Of a stretch of DNA of 64,000 nt, positions 17,197 through 26,082 are shown in pieces; positions within the stretch are counted from its first letter, which is position 1; the number at the start of each line of letters is the position of its first letter. The notes below the pieces were generated by a model, which saw only the letters and a list, made by a program, of their open reading frames with translations, was not told the DNA's origin and searched no databases. Origin of the DNA: an uncultured Eubacteriales bacterium (GTDB lineage Bacteria; Bacillota; Clostridia; Lachnospirales; Lachnospiraceae); contig UQCD01000002.1 in assembly GCA_900539455.1 (NCBI GenBank), positions 62,001 through 126,000 on the forward strand. The letters are read 5' to 3'. A program made the position numbers and the translations under genes.

Positions 17197-18565
17197 TATT
17201 TTGTTGAAAATTTTATCAGTCTTATTTGCTATAATGCTGTGGCTGGTTGTACTTAATATTGATGATCCTAATACTACAAGAACCATTAACAACATAGAAG
17301 TAACTATAGAAAATGCTGATGCAGTAACAGGTCTGAACAAGGTGTACAATATTACTGAAGGACAGAATGCTTCAGTATCAGTTACGGGACCAAGGTCAAT
17401 AGTAGATAAGCTTACAGCCTCAGACTTTGTAGCTGTGGCAGATTTTACAGAGCTGTCCCAGACAAATGCTGTTCCTATTAGTATTGAACTTAAAAGACAA
17501 TCCTATAGAGATAAGGTTGTAATAAATGTAAAGACTAATACAATGAAGCTTAGTATTGAAGATATAGAAACTAAGGAATTTACCGTACAGGTAAAAAATA
17601 CCGGAGAGCTGGGCAAGGATTATGTTATTTATAAAAATACCTTAAGTGACAGTACGGTAAAGGTCAGCGCACCTTCTTCCGTAATGAATACTATTGCCAG
17701 TGTAGTGGCAGAGGTTAGGGCTGAGGGCGAAACCACTGAGTTTTCAAGAGAGGTGGAGCTTGCCTGTGTAGGCAATAATGGAAGAAATATTGATATGCAA
17801 AAAAATAATATAACTATTGATATTCCTTCTGTTACAGTAACAAATACTGTATATTATTCAAAAACCGTAAAGCTTACAGATTTGTTTGATGAAATAATTC
17901 CAGAGGGATATAGTATTATCAGTAAGGAATATTCAAATAATACAGTAACGATAGCTGGATATAAAAAGGATTTAGACGGCCTTGATGAGCTTGTGATTCC
18001 GGGCGAACTTTTTGAAATAAAACATAACCAAAAGGAATATAATATTACCTGTGATTTATCAACAGTATTGCCGGATAATTTATATGTATATGGTGAAAAT
18101 CAATCAGTAAAGGTAAAGGTTGTAATTGACAGGACAGTAAGAAGAACCTATACTGTGGATTTAAAGAAGATTGCATTAGTTAATATACCAGAGGATTATG
18201 TTGCATCTATTGTAACAAAGGGTACATTTAGCTATACATTAATAGGGCTGGAGAAAGTGTTGGACAATTATCAGACACAGGAGGCATATAATGTATCACT
18301 AGAAGACTTACAGGAGGGCACTCACAAGGTACAGGTAACTATTGATACAGGTGATGATTATAGACTGGCTGAATATGCGTATATAGAAGTTAATCTGGAA
18401 AAACAGGGAACAACTGATACAACAGGTGAGCCAGAAACTACCACTACAAAAAGAGAAACAGAAACTACTACAAAAAAAGAGCAGGAAACAACCAAAAAGA
18501 ATAACAGTAGTTCTGATGAAACAAACTCTGGCGAATCAGACGCTAGAGAAGAAAATATGGAATAG
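17174..18565 (+). CDS. cdaR: CdaA regulator with YbbR repeats
   Basis: 463 residues. A short cytoplasmic start and one membrane helix (about 9-28, ILSVLFAIMLWLVVL) anchor several extracellular YbbR repeats of about 80 residues each, from 35 to 410. A Thr/Glu/Lys-rich tail (about 415-463) is low complexity and may thread the wall. CdaR controls CdaA across the membrane. It starts inside cdaA, so the two are co-translated. Confidence 0.9.
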   Translation: MKKYLTNNILLKILSVLFAIMLWLVVLNIDDPNTTRTINNIEVTIENADAVTGLNKVYNITEGQNASVSVTGPRSIVDKLTASDFVAVADFTELSQTNAVPISIELKRQSYRDKVVINVKTNTMKLSIEDIETKEFTVQVKNTGELGKDYVIYKNTLSDSTVKVSAPSSVMNTIASVVAEVRAEGETTEFSREVELACVGNNGRNIDMQKNNITIDIPSVTVTNTVYYSKTVKLTDLFDEIIPEGYSIISKEYSNNTVTIAGYKKDLDGLDELVIPGELFEIKHNQKEYNITCDLSTVLPDNLYVYGENQSVKVKVVIDRTVRRTYTVDLKKIALVNIPEDYVASIVTKGTFSYTLIGLEKVLDNYQTQEAYNVSLEDLQEGTHKVQVTIDTGDDYRLAEYAYIEVNLEKQGTTDTTGEPETTTTKRETETTTKKEQETTKKNNSSSDETNSGESDAREENME

Positions 18566-18583
18566 ATAGGGAGGCTTTGGTTG

Positions 18584-18850
18584 ATGGTAAGCAAGAAAAT
18601 TATAATAACAGATGAAACTGGTCTGCATTTAAGACCGGCAGGACAGCTTTGCAAAATGGCGTGCCTTTACAAATGTCATATTACATTTAAAGCAAAAAAT
18701 TGTGAGGCTAATGCTAAAAGTGTGCTTAGCATATTGGGAGCGTGCGTTAAGAAAAATGACGAAATAGAATTAATATGTGAAGGCGAAGACGAAAAAGAAG
18801 CATTAGAAAATATTTCGAGTGCATTAGAAAAAGGTTTTGCGGAGGACTAA
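18584..18850 (+). CDS. ptsH: HPr-family phosphocarrier protein
   Basis: 88 residues. His15 in ETGLHLRPAG is the phosphorylation site used by Enzyme I, and Ser46 in NAKSVLSIL matches the HPr-kinase site, so both control points of Firmicute HPr are kept. GGGAGG (18569-18574) supports ATG 18584; a TTG one codon earlier is possible. It sits between cdaR and glmM with a single base before the latter. HPr is usually next to ptsI, which is absent here. It may be a second, dedicated HPr rather than the main sugar-transport one. Confidence 0.82.
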   Translation: MVSKKIIITDETGLHLRPAGQLCKMACLYKCHITFKAKNCEANAKSVLSILGACVKKNDEIELICEGEDEKEALENISSALEKGFAED

Positions 18851-18851
18851 A

Positions 18852-20195
18852 ATGGGTAAATATTTTGGAACTGATGGATTTAGAGGAGAAGCTAATGTTA
18901 CTTTGAATGTTGAGCACGCATTTAAAGTAGGTAGATTTCTAGGGTGGTATTATGGGCAGGATAAAAAAGCAAAGGTAGTCATTGGAAAAGATACCAGACG
19001 AAGCAGCTATATGTTTGAGTATGCCTTAGTTGCCGGACTTACTGCTTCAGGGGCAGATGCTTATTTGCTGCATGTTACTACCACTCCAAGTGTTTCTTAT
19101 GTTGTTAGGACAGAGGGCTTTGACTGCGGTATTATGATATCTGCAAGCCACAATCCTTTCTATGACAATGGTATAAAGATTATAAATGCCAATGGTCAAA
19201 AGCTGGAGGCATCAGTAGAAGAAAAAATAGAAGAATATATAGATGGTAAAGTTGCTGAGCTTCCACTTGCAACGAAGGAAAACATTGGAAGAACAGTAGA
19301 CTTTTCGGCAGGAAGAAACAGATATATAGGCTATCTTATTTCTGTAGCTACACGATCCTTCAAGGAAAAAACAGTAGCTCTTGACTGTTCTAATGGTAGT
19401 GCGTCAGCTATTGCAAAAAATGTATTTGACGCATTAGGTGCTAAAACCCTGGTCATTAACAATGAGCCGGATGGAACAAACATTAACACAAATTGTGGCT
19501 CTACCCATATTGAGGTGCTTGCAGATTTTGTTAAGAAAAACAATGTAGATGCAGGCTTCGCTTATGACGGAGATGCAGACAGATGTATAGCTGTTGATGA
19601 AAATGGAAATATTGTAGATGGAGATTCTATTATGTATGTATGTGGTACATATATGAAGGAAAGAGGAGAGCTTCCATCAAATACAGTTGTAACAACAGTT
19701 ATGTCTAATATTGGATTATATAAGGCCTTTGATGCAAAGGGCATTCGTACGGAAAAGACAGCAGTCGGTGACAAGTATGTTTGTGAAAATATGATGAAAA
19801 ATGGATATTGTCTAGGTGGCGAACAGTCAGGACACATTATATTCAGCAAGCACGCTACAACCGGAGATGGAATTCTTACTTCTCTAAAGGTTATGGAGGC
19901 AATGATTGAGAAAAAATCAACCCTAAGTAATCTTACAAGAGAACTGAAAATATATCCACAGCTTCTGGTTAATGTAAAGGTTACAGATAAAATAAAGGCT
20001 ATGGAGGATGAAGAAATTTTAAAGGCTGCTAAGCAGGTAGAGGACGAACTAGGAGATAAAGGAAGAATTTTACTTCGTTCAAGTGGTACAGAAAATCTTG
20101 TCAGAGTTATGGTTGAAGCTGAAACTGACCAGACCTGTGAGAAAATGGTTTACAAGGTTGTTGATGTAATAAAGCAGAGAGGATTTGCAATTTAG
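18852..20195 (+). CDS. glmM: Phosphoglucosamine mutase
   Basis: GlmM converts glucosamine-6-phosphate to glucosamine-1-phosphate for UDP-GlcNAc and so for peptidoglycan. The 447 residues show GTDGFRG near the start, the phosphoserine loop ISASHNP with Ser99, the metal loop DGDADRC, and the C-terminal phosphate site LRSSGTENLVRVM. GGAGG (18841-18845) gives ATG 18852, six bases away. In other Firmicutes GlmM also binds and inhibits CdaA, which fits this operon. Confidence 0.94.
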   Translation: MGKYFGTDGFRGEANVTLNVEHAFKVGRFLGWYYGQDKKAKVVIGKDTRRSSYMFEYALVAGLTASGADAYLLHVTTTPSVSYVVRTEGFDCGIMISASHNPFYDNGIKIINANGQKLEASVEEKIEEYIDGKVAELPLATKENIGRTVDFSAGRNRYIGYLISVATRSFKEKTVALDCSNGSASAIAKNVFDALGAKTLVINNEPDGTNINTNCGSTHIEVLADFVKKNNVDAGFAYDGDADRCIAVDENGNIVDGDSIMYVCGTYMKERGELPSNTVVTTVMSNIGLYKAFDAKGIRTEKTAVGDKYVCENMMKNGYCLGGEQSGHIIFSKHATTGDGILTSLKVMEAMIEKKSTLSNLTRELKIYPQLLVNVKVTDKIKAMEDEEILKAAKQVEDELGDKGRILLRSSGTENLVRVMVEAETDQTCEKMVYKVVDVIKQRGFAI

Positions 20196-20222
20196 TACAT
20201 AGAAAAGGCAAAGGTTACAAAA

Positions 20223-21176
20223 ATGCAGGAAAAAAGTGTTTCAGTTGTTATACCTATATGTAGTCCAAGCAAAGAACTGGTAGCTATAGTTGATAGATTA
20301 TTAAAACAGAATAAAAAACCAGAGGAAATCATACTGATTAATTCTAAGAGATGTTTTGATGGTTCAGAGATTATCCTAGAAGAAATAGAGGAAAGATTTA
20401 TTGAAAACAAGGATATTATAAAAACTATTGAAATAGACAGGGAAGAGTTTGACCATGGTGCTACCAGGGATATGGGAATAGGCGAAGCCAAAGGAGAATA
20501 TGTGCTTTTAATGACACAGGATGCTTTGCCAAAGGACAAAAACCTTATTTCAAATATGCTTGAGCATTTTAAGGATAATCAGGTAGCAGTTGTTTATGCA
20601 AGGCAGCTTCCAAAAAAGGATGCAGGTGTAATTGAAAAGTATACAAGAAGCTTTAATTATGGTGATGAGGATATTATAAAAACTTCAGCAGATTTTAAAA
20701 CTATGGGTATTAAAGCAATATTTTCCTCAGATGTATGTGCTATGTACCATAAGGAAAAATATATTGAAGTAGGAGGCTTTCCTTCCAGAACAATTTTTAA
20801 TGAAGATGGCATTTTGGCATATAAAGCATTGACCAATGAGTATAAGGTGGTATATGCTAGTACAGCTAAGGTATATCATTCACATAATTACAAATTGATG
20901 GATGATTTTAGAAGAAACTTTGATTTAGGTGTATCTCAAAAACAATATGAATATATCTATGATAATCTGAGTTCAGAAAGCGAGGGCATAAAGCTTGTAA
21001 AGGATACTGCAAGGTATCTTTTTGATACAGGAAATATGCTGCTTATCCCGTTGTTGATATTACACAGTGCCAGCAAATATGCTGGTTATCAGGCAGGAAA
21101 GCATTACAATAAAATTCCAAAGGAAATATTGGAAAAGTGTTCAATGAATAAGAATTATTGGAAAAGAGGTAACTAA
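20223..21176 (+). CDS. Family 2 glycosyltransferase, rhamnosyltransferase-like
   Basis: 317 residues. It has a GT-A fold: VSVVIPICSP at the start, the DHGATRDMG motif shared with bacterial rhamnosyltransferases, a TQDA variant of the DxD metal motif, and GGFPSRTIFNEDG as the acceptor/base region. It lacks membrane segments and is probably cytoplasmic. Its presence between glmM and leuA suggests a wall-sugar role, but the acceptor is unknown. Confidence 0.75.
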   Translation: MQEKSVSVVIPICSPSKELVAIVDRLLKQNKKPEEIILINSKRCFDGSEIILEEIEERFIENKDIIKTIEIDREEFDHGATRDMGIGEAKGEYVLLMTQDALPKDKNLISNMLEHFKDNQVAVVYARQLPKKDAGVIEKYTRSFNYGDEDIIKTSADFKTMGIKAIFSSDVCAMYHKEKYIEVGGFPSRTIFNEDGILAYKALTNEYKVVYASTAKVYHSHNYKLMDDFRRNFDLGVSQKQYEYIYDNLSSESEGIKLVKDTARYLFDTGNMLLIPLLILHSASKYAGYQAGKHYNKIPKEILEKCSMNKNYWKRGN

Positions 21177-21177
21177 A

Positions 21178-22866
21178 ATGTTAAATTATGCCAGATACAA
21201 AAGAAATCCTGTTATAGACCTTAAGGACAGAGAATGGCCAAACAAGGAGATAATGAAAGCACCAATCTGGTGTTCAGTTGATTTAAGAGATGGCAATCAG
21301 GCACTTATTGAGCCAATGGTAGTAGAAGAAAAAATTGAATTTTTCAATTTATTAGTAAAGTTAGGCTTTAAGGAAATTGAGGTTGGTTTTCCATCAGCAT
21401 CACAGATAGAGTACGATTTTCTTAGACAGTTAGTAGAAAGAAAATTAATTCCAGATGATGTTACCGTACAGGTTTTAGTACAATGTAGAGAACACCTTAT
21501 TGAAAGAACCTTTGAGGCCTTAAAAGGAATAAAAAGAGCTATTGTGCATATATATAATTCGACCTCTACTTTACAAAGAGATGTTGTATTTGGAAAAAGC
21601 AAGGAAGAAATCAAGCAGATAGCCATTGAAGGCACACGCATGGTTAAAAAGCATATTAAGGACTTTGACGGAGAAATTATATTAGAGTATTCTCCAGAAA
21701 GCTTTACAGGAACAGAGCTTGATTATGCCTTAGAGGTATGTGAGGCAGTACAGAATGAATGGCAGCCAACAGTAGATAACAAGATTATATTTAATCTTCC
21801 TGCTACAGTTGAAATGAATACACCAAATGTTTATGCAGACCAGATAGAATGGATGAATAAGCATTTCAAAAATAGAGAAACAATTATTTTAAGTGTACAC
21901 CCACATAATGACAGAGGTACAGGTGTAGCTGCTACAGAGCTTGCGTTGCTTGCAGGGGCTGACAGAGTGGAGGGAACACTTTTCGGAAATGGTGAAAGAA
22001 CAGGTAATGTTGATGTTTTAAATATTGCCTATAATATGTTCTCACAGGGAATTAACCCAGAGCTTAATATCGAAAATATAAATGAAATAATTGAGGTATA
22101 TGAAAGATGCTGTAAGATGCAGGTGGGTATGCGACATCCATATGCTGGAAAACTTGTATTTACTGCATTTTCTGGTTCGCATCAGGACGCAATTAACAAG
22201 GGCATAAGGGCAATGAAGGAAAGAGGAAATGACAAGTGGGAGGTTCCTTATCTTCCTATAGATCCTGCAGATGTAGGCAGAGCATACGAGCCAATCGTCA
22301 GAATAAACAGCCAGTCCGGTAAGGGCGGTGTGGCTTTTGTTATGGATACATATTTTGGCTACAAGCTTCCAAAAGGAATGCACAAGGAATTTGCCGATAT
22401 TATTCAGGTAATTGCTGAGGCACAGGGAGAAGTTTCTCCTGAAACTATTATGGAAAAATTCCGTGAGGAATACTTAACCTACAAGACAGAGAGAGAATAT
22501 CCTTTTGAGTTTACAAGCTGTAAGCTATCAGATGTAGATGATATGCCTTGTGGAGATACATTAGCTAAGATAAGCTTTAAGTATAAGGGTGAAGAAAAAT
22601 ATGTAGAGGTTACTGGTAATGGACCAATAGATGCTGTTAAGCAGGCGTTACATACACAGGCGGGTGTAAATTTTAAAATATTAGACTACACAGAGCATGC
22701 TTTAGGTGAAGGCTCAAATGCGAAGGCAGCAGCTTATGTAAATGTGCTTGATTTAGATACGGGAAAGGCAGCCTATGGTGTAGGTCAAAGCACAAATATT
22801 ACGAGAGCGTCTATAAGAGCTGTATTTAGTGCTTTAAATAGGCTGGCAAGAAACAATAATCTGTAA
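21178..22866 (+). CDS. leuA: 2-isopropylmalate synthase
   Basis: LeuA condenses acetyl-CoA with 2-ketoisovalerate, the first committed step of leucine synthesis. The 562 residues match the longer LeuA2 type. The N-terminal TIM barrel has VDLRDGNQAL (metal and substrate), SVHPHNDRGTG (metal histidines) and GNGERTGN; the C-terminal allosteric domain is present from about 430. AGAGG precedes ATG 21178. It has no leader or T-box of its own and is only one base after the glycosyltransferase stop, so it rides on the cdaA-glmM transcript. It is followed by a terminator. Confidence 0.92.
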   Translation: MLNYARYKRNPVIDLKDREWPNKEIMKAPIWCSVDLRDGNQALIEPMVVEEKIEFFNLLVKLGFKEIEVGFPSASQIEYDFLRQLVERKLIPDDVTVQVLVQCREHLIERTFEALKGIKRAIVHIYNSTSTLQRDVVFGKSKEEIKQIAIEGTRMVKKHIKDFDGEIILEYSPESFTGTELDYALEVCEAVQNEWQPTVDNKIIFNLPATVEMNTPNVYADQIEWMNKHFKNRETIILSVHPHNDRGTGVAATELALLAGADRVEGTLFGNGERTGNVDVLNIAYNMFSQGINPELNIENINEIIEVYERCCKMQVGMRHPYAGKLVFTAFSGSHQDAINKGIRAMKERGNDKWEVPYLPIDPADVGRAYEPIVRINSQSGKGGVAFVMDTYFGYKLPKGMHKEFADIIQVIAEAQGEVSPETIMEKFREEYLTYKTEREYPFEFTSCKLSDVDDMPCGDTLAKISFKYKGEEKYVEVTGNGPIDAVKQALHTQAGVNFKILDYTEHALGEGSNAKAAAYVNVLDLDTGKAAYGVGQSTNITRASIRAVFSALNRLARNNNL

Positions 22867-22942
22867 AACAAAATATCAGAAGGTGCTGATTTGCATATGT
22901 TTATATGAAATGAAGGCTTTTGATACCCAATTTCTATAAAAC

Positions 22943-22987
22943 AAGAGCTAAAGCTGTACAAATTGTACAAAACTTTGGCTCTTTTTT
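22943..22987 (+). terminator. Terminator after leuA
   Basis: AAGAGCTAAAG (22943-22953) pairs with CTTTGGCTCTT (22973-22983), followed by a T-run. The loop contains a second perfect inverted repeat, TGTACAA-A-TTGTACA, so the stem is nested. Confidence 0.88.
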
Positions 22988-22991
22988 GTGC

Positions 22992-23020
22992 TTGCGTACA
23001 AAATAAATATGTATTATACT
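22992..23020 (+). promoter_or_regulatory. Promoter for the LicC-like / KAP gene pair
   Basis: TTGCGT (22992-22997) and TATACT (23015-23020) have a 17-base spacer, directly after the leuA terminator. The leader of about 120 nt contains tandem ATATTAGGT copies near 23028-23048 and two small hairpins, AAAAGGT-atag-ACCTTTT and GTGGA-aaatta-TCCAC. Confidence 0.65.
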
Positions 23021-23147
23021 TTTAGGGATATTAGGTATATTAGGTATTTTGACACCAATTATAAAAAAAGGTATAGACCTTTTAAGACTTTGAAGTGGAA
23101 AATTATCCACATTTCCCAGAATATAAGGGTAAAGGAGACGATGACAC

Positions 23148-24074
23148 ATGGCTATTTTTGATGCAAAACTCAACAAGGGACAATTTGAATTATTAAATTA
23201 TCTCAATACATACGCTACAAAGGACAAGCCAGGCGTAGAAGTAAAACCAGAGTGGTTTGTACAAAACCAAATATCCATTGACGAGCTTTATAGCCTCGTT
23301 AATAAAAAAATGATAGAAGTTCATGGCAATGAAATTGAACTTACAAAAAAAGGAACACAGTCATTAGAGCCTTACAAGGTTAAAAGAGCAGTTATTATGG
23401 CAGCTTCTTTTGATGCAAATCTTATTCCTATTACTGTTAATACACCAAAATCTATGATGAAGATTAATGGTAAGAGAATTATTGAGAGAACATTTGAAAT
23501 TCTTGCAAAGGCAGAAATCGAAGAAATATTTGTTATTACAGGATATTCAAGTGATGTTTTCGATATTATTAAACCTAAGTATCCAAATGCTACATTTATC
23601 AGCATTGAAAGATACAGCGAGGCCAGCACCGTTGCAGCAGTTATGCCTATAAAAGAGTTTATAAAAAACGCATATGTTATAGATGGAGGTATCCTAATTA
23701 ACAATCCTGACATTATTAGAAAATATGAATATGGCACAAGCTATATGGGTACATATGTAGAAAGCACAAACAAATGGTGCTATGATGTTGAAAGAGATAT
23801 TGTCAGAGGTATCAAAATTGGTGGTGATAAGACCTATGAAATCACAGGCATTTCATACTGGTCAGAGGAGGATGGCAGAAACCTATCAGCGTGTCTTACA
23901 AAGGCTAACAATATGGCTGACGGAAGAAAGGCTGACTGGGAGGAAATTCCTCTTACATTATTTAAAGATGATTTTACAGTATCGATTAGACCATGCGCGA
24001 TTGGTGATATTACAGAGTTTAACTCTATAGCTGATATTGTAAAGGTTGACGCTTCATACAAAACAAGATATTAG
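23148..24074 (+). CDS. LicC-like nucleotidyltransferase with winged-helix N-terminus and altered active site
   Basis: 308 residues. Residues 1-80 look like a winged helix; the rest aligns by eye with LicC, which makes CDP-choline: NTPKSM, GYSSDVFD, AYVID, STNKWC and GISYW all have LicC counterparts. The key residues have changed, however. The nucleotide loop that should read GLGSRL reads SFDANL, losing both glycines and the arginine; the acidic pair after YVID is glycine; and a later DxYWDN region is ADWEEI. It may therefore bind but not transfer nucleotide. AAGGAG lies ten bases upstream of the start. The KAP NTPase follows 17 bases later. Confidence 0.7.
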   Translation: MAIFDAKLNKGQFELLNYLNTYATKDKPGVEVKPEWFVQNQISIDELYSLVNKKMIEVHGNEIELTKKGTQSLEPYKVKRAVIMAASFDANLIPITVNTPKSMMKINGKRIIERTFEILAKAEIEEIFVITGYSSDVFDIIKPKYPNATFISIERYSEASTVAAVMPIKEFIKNAYVIDGGILINNPDIIRKYEYGTSYMGTYVESTNKWCYDVERDIVRGIKIGGDKTYEITGISYWSEEDGRNLSACLTKANNMADGRKADWEEIPLTLFKDDFTVSIRPCAIGDITEFNSIADIVKVDASYKTRY

Positions 24075-24091
24075 CAGAGAGGGTTTTTTAG

Positions 24092-26008
24092 ATGGAAAAG
24101 TGCTTAAATGATGGTGAAATTATTGAAGTTGTTAAAGAATATATAGACAATGCCATATACAACTATGCTGTTATGATTGATGGTGAATGGGGTAGTGGTA
24201 AAACCTATTTCGTAAAAAACAACCTTTTAAATGCCATTGAACAATATGAAAATGAAAAGGCGAGTAAAAATTATTTATATACACCTAGAAAGGTTTTATA
24301 TATTTCTTTGTATGGTATATCTTCAACAGAGGAGATTTCAAACGAAATATATATGTCCTTATACAAATCTATAGGCAGTAATGATGTTAGTGACATCAGA
24401 TATGGTGTAAAGGTGGTTACAGATATTGCAAAGAGCCGTTGGGATGCCAACTATGATGAATTTATCAACAACTTCAGCAATTTTGAAGGCTATATTTTTA
24501 TTCTGGACGATTTGGAAAGATGTAACTGTCATATTAATGAAATATTTGGTTATATTAATGACTTAGTTGAAAATCAAGGATTAAAGACTATCATTGTATC
24601 AAACCAGAAGGAAATCGGTAAATTTATTGAAGCAAATGAATTAGGTCTTAAATATTTGCTTAGTGCTAGTAGTAATGTAGATTTTGGCGAGCTTGACGCA
24701 ACCTACAAGGGTCAGGACAATGGCGAAAAGATTACAATTAGCGAATTAAAAAGAAGAACACAGCTTCTTTGCGAAGAGGACAATTCAGCTTACCAGAAAG
24801 TAAAAGAAAAGCTGGTTGGTTTTACTATTAAATATGAGCCGGATTACAAAAAGGTTACAAAGGAGATGCTTCGTGACAATGTTGCAAACCCTGATTTGCA
24901 AAATCTTTTATTAGACTTAAATGAGCAGCATTGTGCTTTTGCCATTGAAAGAGAGCATACAAACCTTAGAACTTTCCAGTTCTTTATTTCAAAGATTATT
25001 TTGTTATACGAGAACATCAAATGGCTTAAGGATAGAAAAACAAAGCTTTTAAAGGAAATGATTAACTACAGCTTTTGTATTGCTGTTGCATATAAGCAGG
25101 GTACATATGAGTGGCAGTGGACAGAAAATACTGTATACAAGGAATTAGATACCTTTGAAAAGGCTACAGATAAAGGGTATGAGATAGCATTTAGATTTAT
25201 TGATGAGTTTATGATTTACAGTAAATGTAATCAGGACGAAATCGACAATGATATTAAGTATTACTTATCTAAAGAGTACGAAAAGGAAAAGGATTTAAAT
25301 AACCCTATAGTTGCTCTTGATAGCTGGTGGGAAAAGGATGAAACAAAAATCCGTCGTGCTATTGAGGATATTGTTGCAGGCTTACAGATTAACAAGTTTG
25401 ATATAAAGCAGTATCCATCAATTATTTACAAAATGGTTATTCTTTGTGATGTAGGCTTTGAAACAGACCTTCTTATGGAAATAATCAAGCTTATGATAGT
25501 CAACATCAAAGAGTCAAAGACAGGTACTTTATCCTTAGATGAAGGTAACATCAGTTTTGACAATGACAACCTAAAGGATGATTATGAATTAGCTATCAGA
25601 CCTATTAGAATACTTATTGACGAAAAGAACAAATCAACAAAGCAGAACTACATTAATGAAATCTTATCTGACACAGAAAGCTGGGGCGAAAAGATTTATG
25701 AGTATGTTAAAGAAAATAAACAGGATATTGCCGCTGACAGTATTTCATTTATATCTGAAATTGATGTAGATAAGATATTAAATGTTATGAGAATATCTGA
25801 TAACAGAAATATCTATGACTTTAGAAAGGCTTTGTATGAGGCTTACAAGGCAATGGGTAACAAGGTAAATGATAGAGATATTGAAAATATCAAGAAGCTT
25901 TATATCGGTCTTAAAGGTGATAATTGTGATGGCTATGACCTTATTAAGATTAGAAATATGATTACCCTTGTACAGTTCCTTGGAACAATCGTAGAAGAAA
26001 ATATATAA
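24092..26008 (+). CDS. KAP-type P-loop NTPase
   Basis: 638 residues. Walker A is GEWGSGKT (31-38) and Walker B is IFILDDLERC (135-144); the GEWGSGKT form and the LDDLER box are typical of KAP/STAND-like NTPases. After about residue 230 the protein is a long, charged, helical region with no recognised domain and no clear membrane segment. KAP NTPases occur in surface-linked systems and in anti-phage defence, so the function stays open. The ribosome site GAGAGGG precedes ATG. It shares a transcript with the altered LicC-like gene and ends at a strong terminator. Confidence 0.7.
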   Translation: MEKCLNDGEIIEVVKEYIDNAIYNYAVMIDGEWGSGKTYFVKNNLLNAIEQYENEKASKNYLYTPRKVLYISLYGISSTEEISNEIYMSLYKSIGSNDVSDIRYGVKVVTDIAKSRWDANYDEFINNFSNFEGYIFILDDLERCNCHINEIFGYINDLVENQGLKTIIVSNQKEIGKFIEANELGLKYLLSASSNVDFGELDATYKGQDNGEKITISELKRRTQLLCEEDNSAYQKVKEKLVGFTIKYEPDYKKVTKEMLRDNVANPDLQNLLLDLNEQHCAFAIEREHTNLRTFQFFISKIILLYENIKWLKDRKTKLLKEMINYSFCIAVAYKQGTYEWQWTENTVYKELDTFEKATDKGYEIAFRFIDEFMIYSKCNQDEIDNDIKYYLSKEYEKEKDLNNPIVALDSWWEKDETKIRRAIEDIVAGLQINKFDIKQYPSIIYKMVILCDVGFETDLLMEIIKLMIVNIKESKTGTLSLDEGNISFDNDNLKDDYELAIRPIRILIDEKNKSTKQNYINEILSDTESWGEKIYEYVKENKQDIAADSISFISEIDVDKILNVMRISDNRNIYDFRKALYEAYKAMGNKVNDRDIENIKKLYIGLKGDNCDGYDLIKIRNMITLVQFLGTIVEENI

Positions 26009-26022
26009 AATCAATTAAAACA

Positions 26023-26072
26023 GGCAGTATACTAGAAACTATTACTAAAATAGTCGGGTATACTGCCTTTTT
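26023..26072 (+). terminator. Terminator after the KAP NTPase gene
   Basis: GGCAGTATAC (26023-26032) pairs perfectly with GTATACTGCC (26058-26067), then TTTTT. An inner ACTATT/AATAGT pair extends the stem. The next gene's ribosome site (AGGAG) follows at once, so some read-through into it is plausible. Confidence 0.9.
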
Positions 26073-26082
26073 AGGAGAAAAT

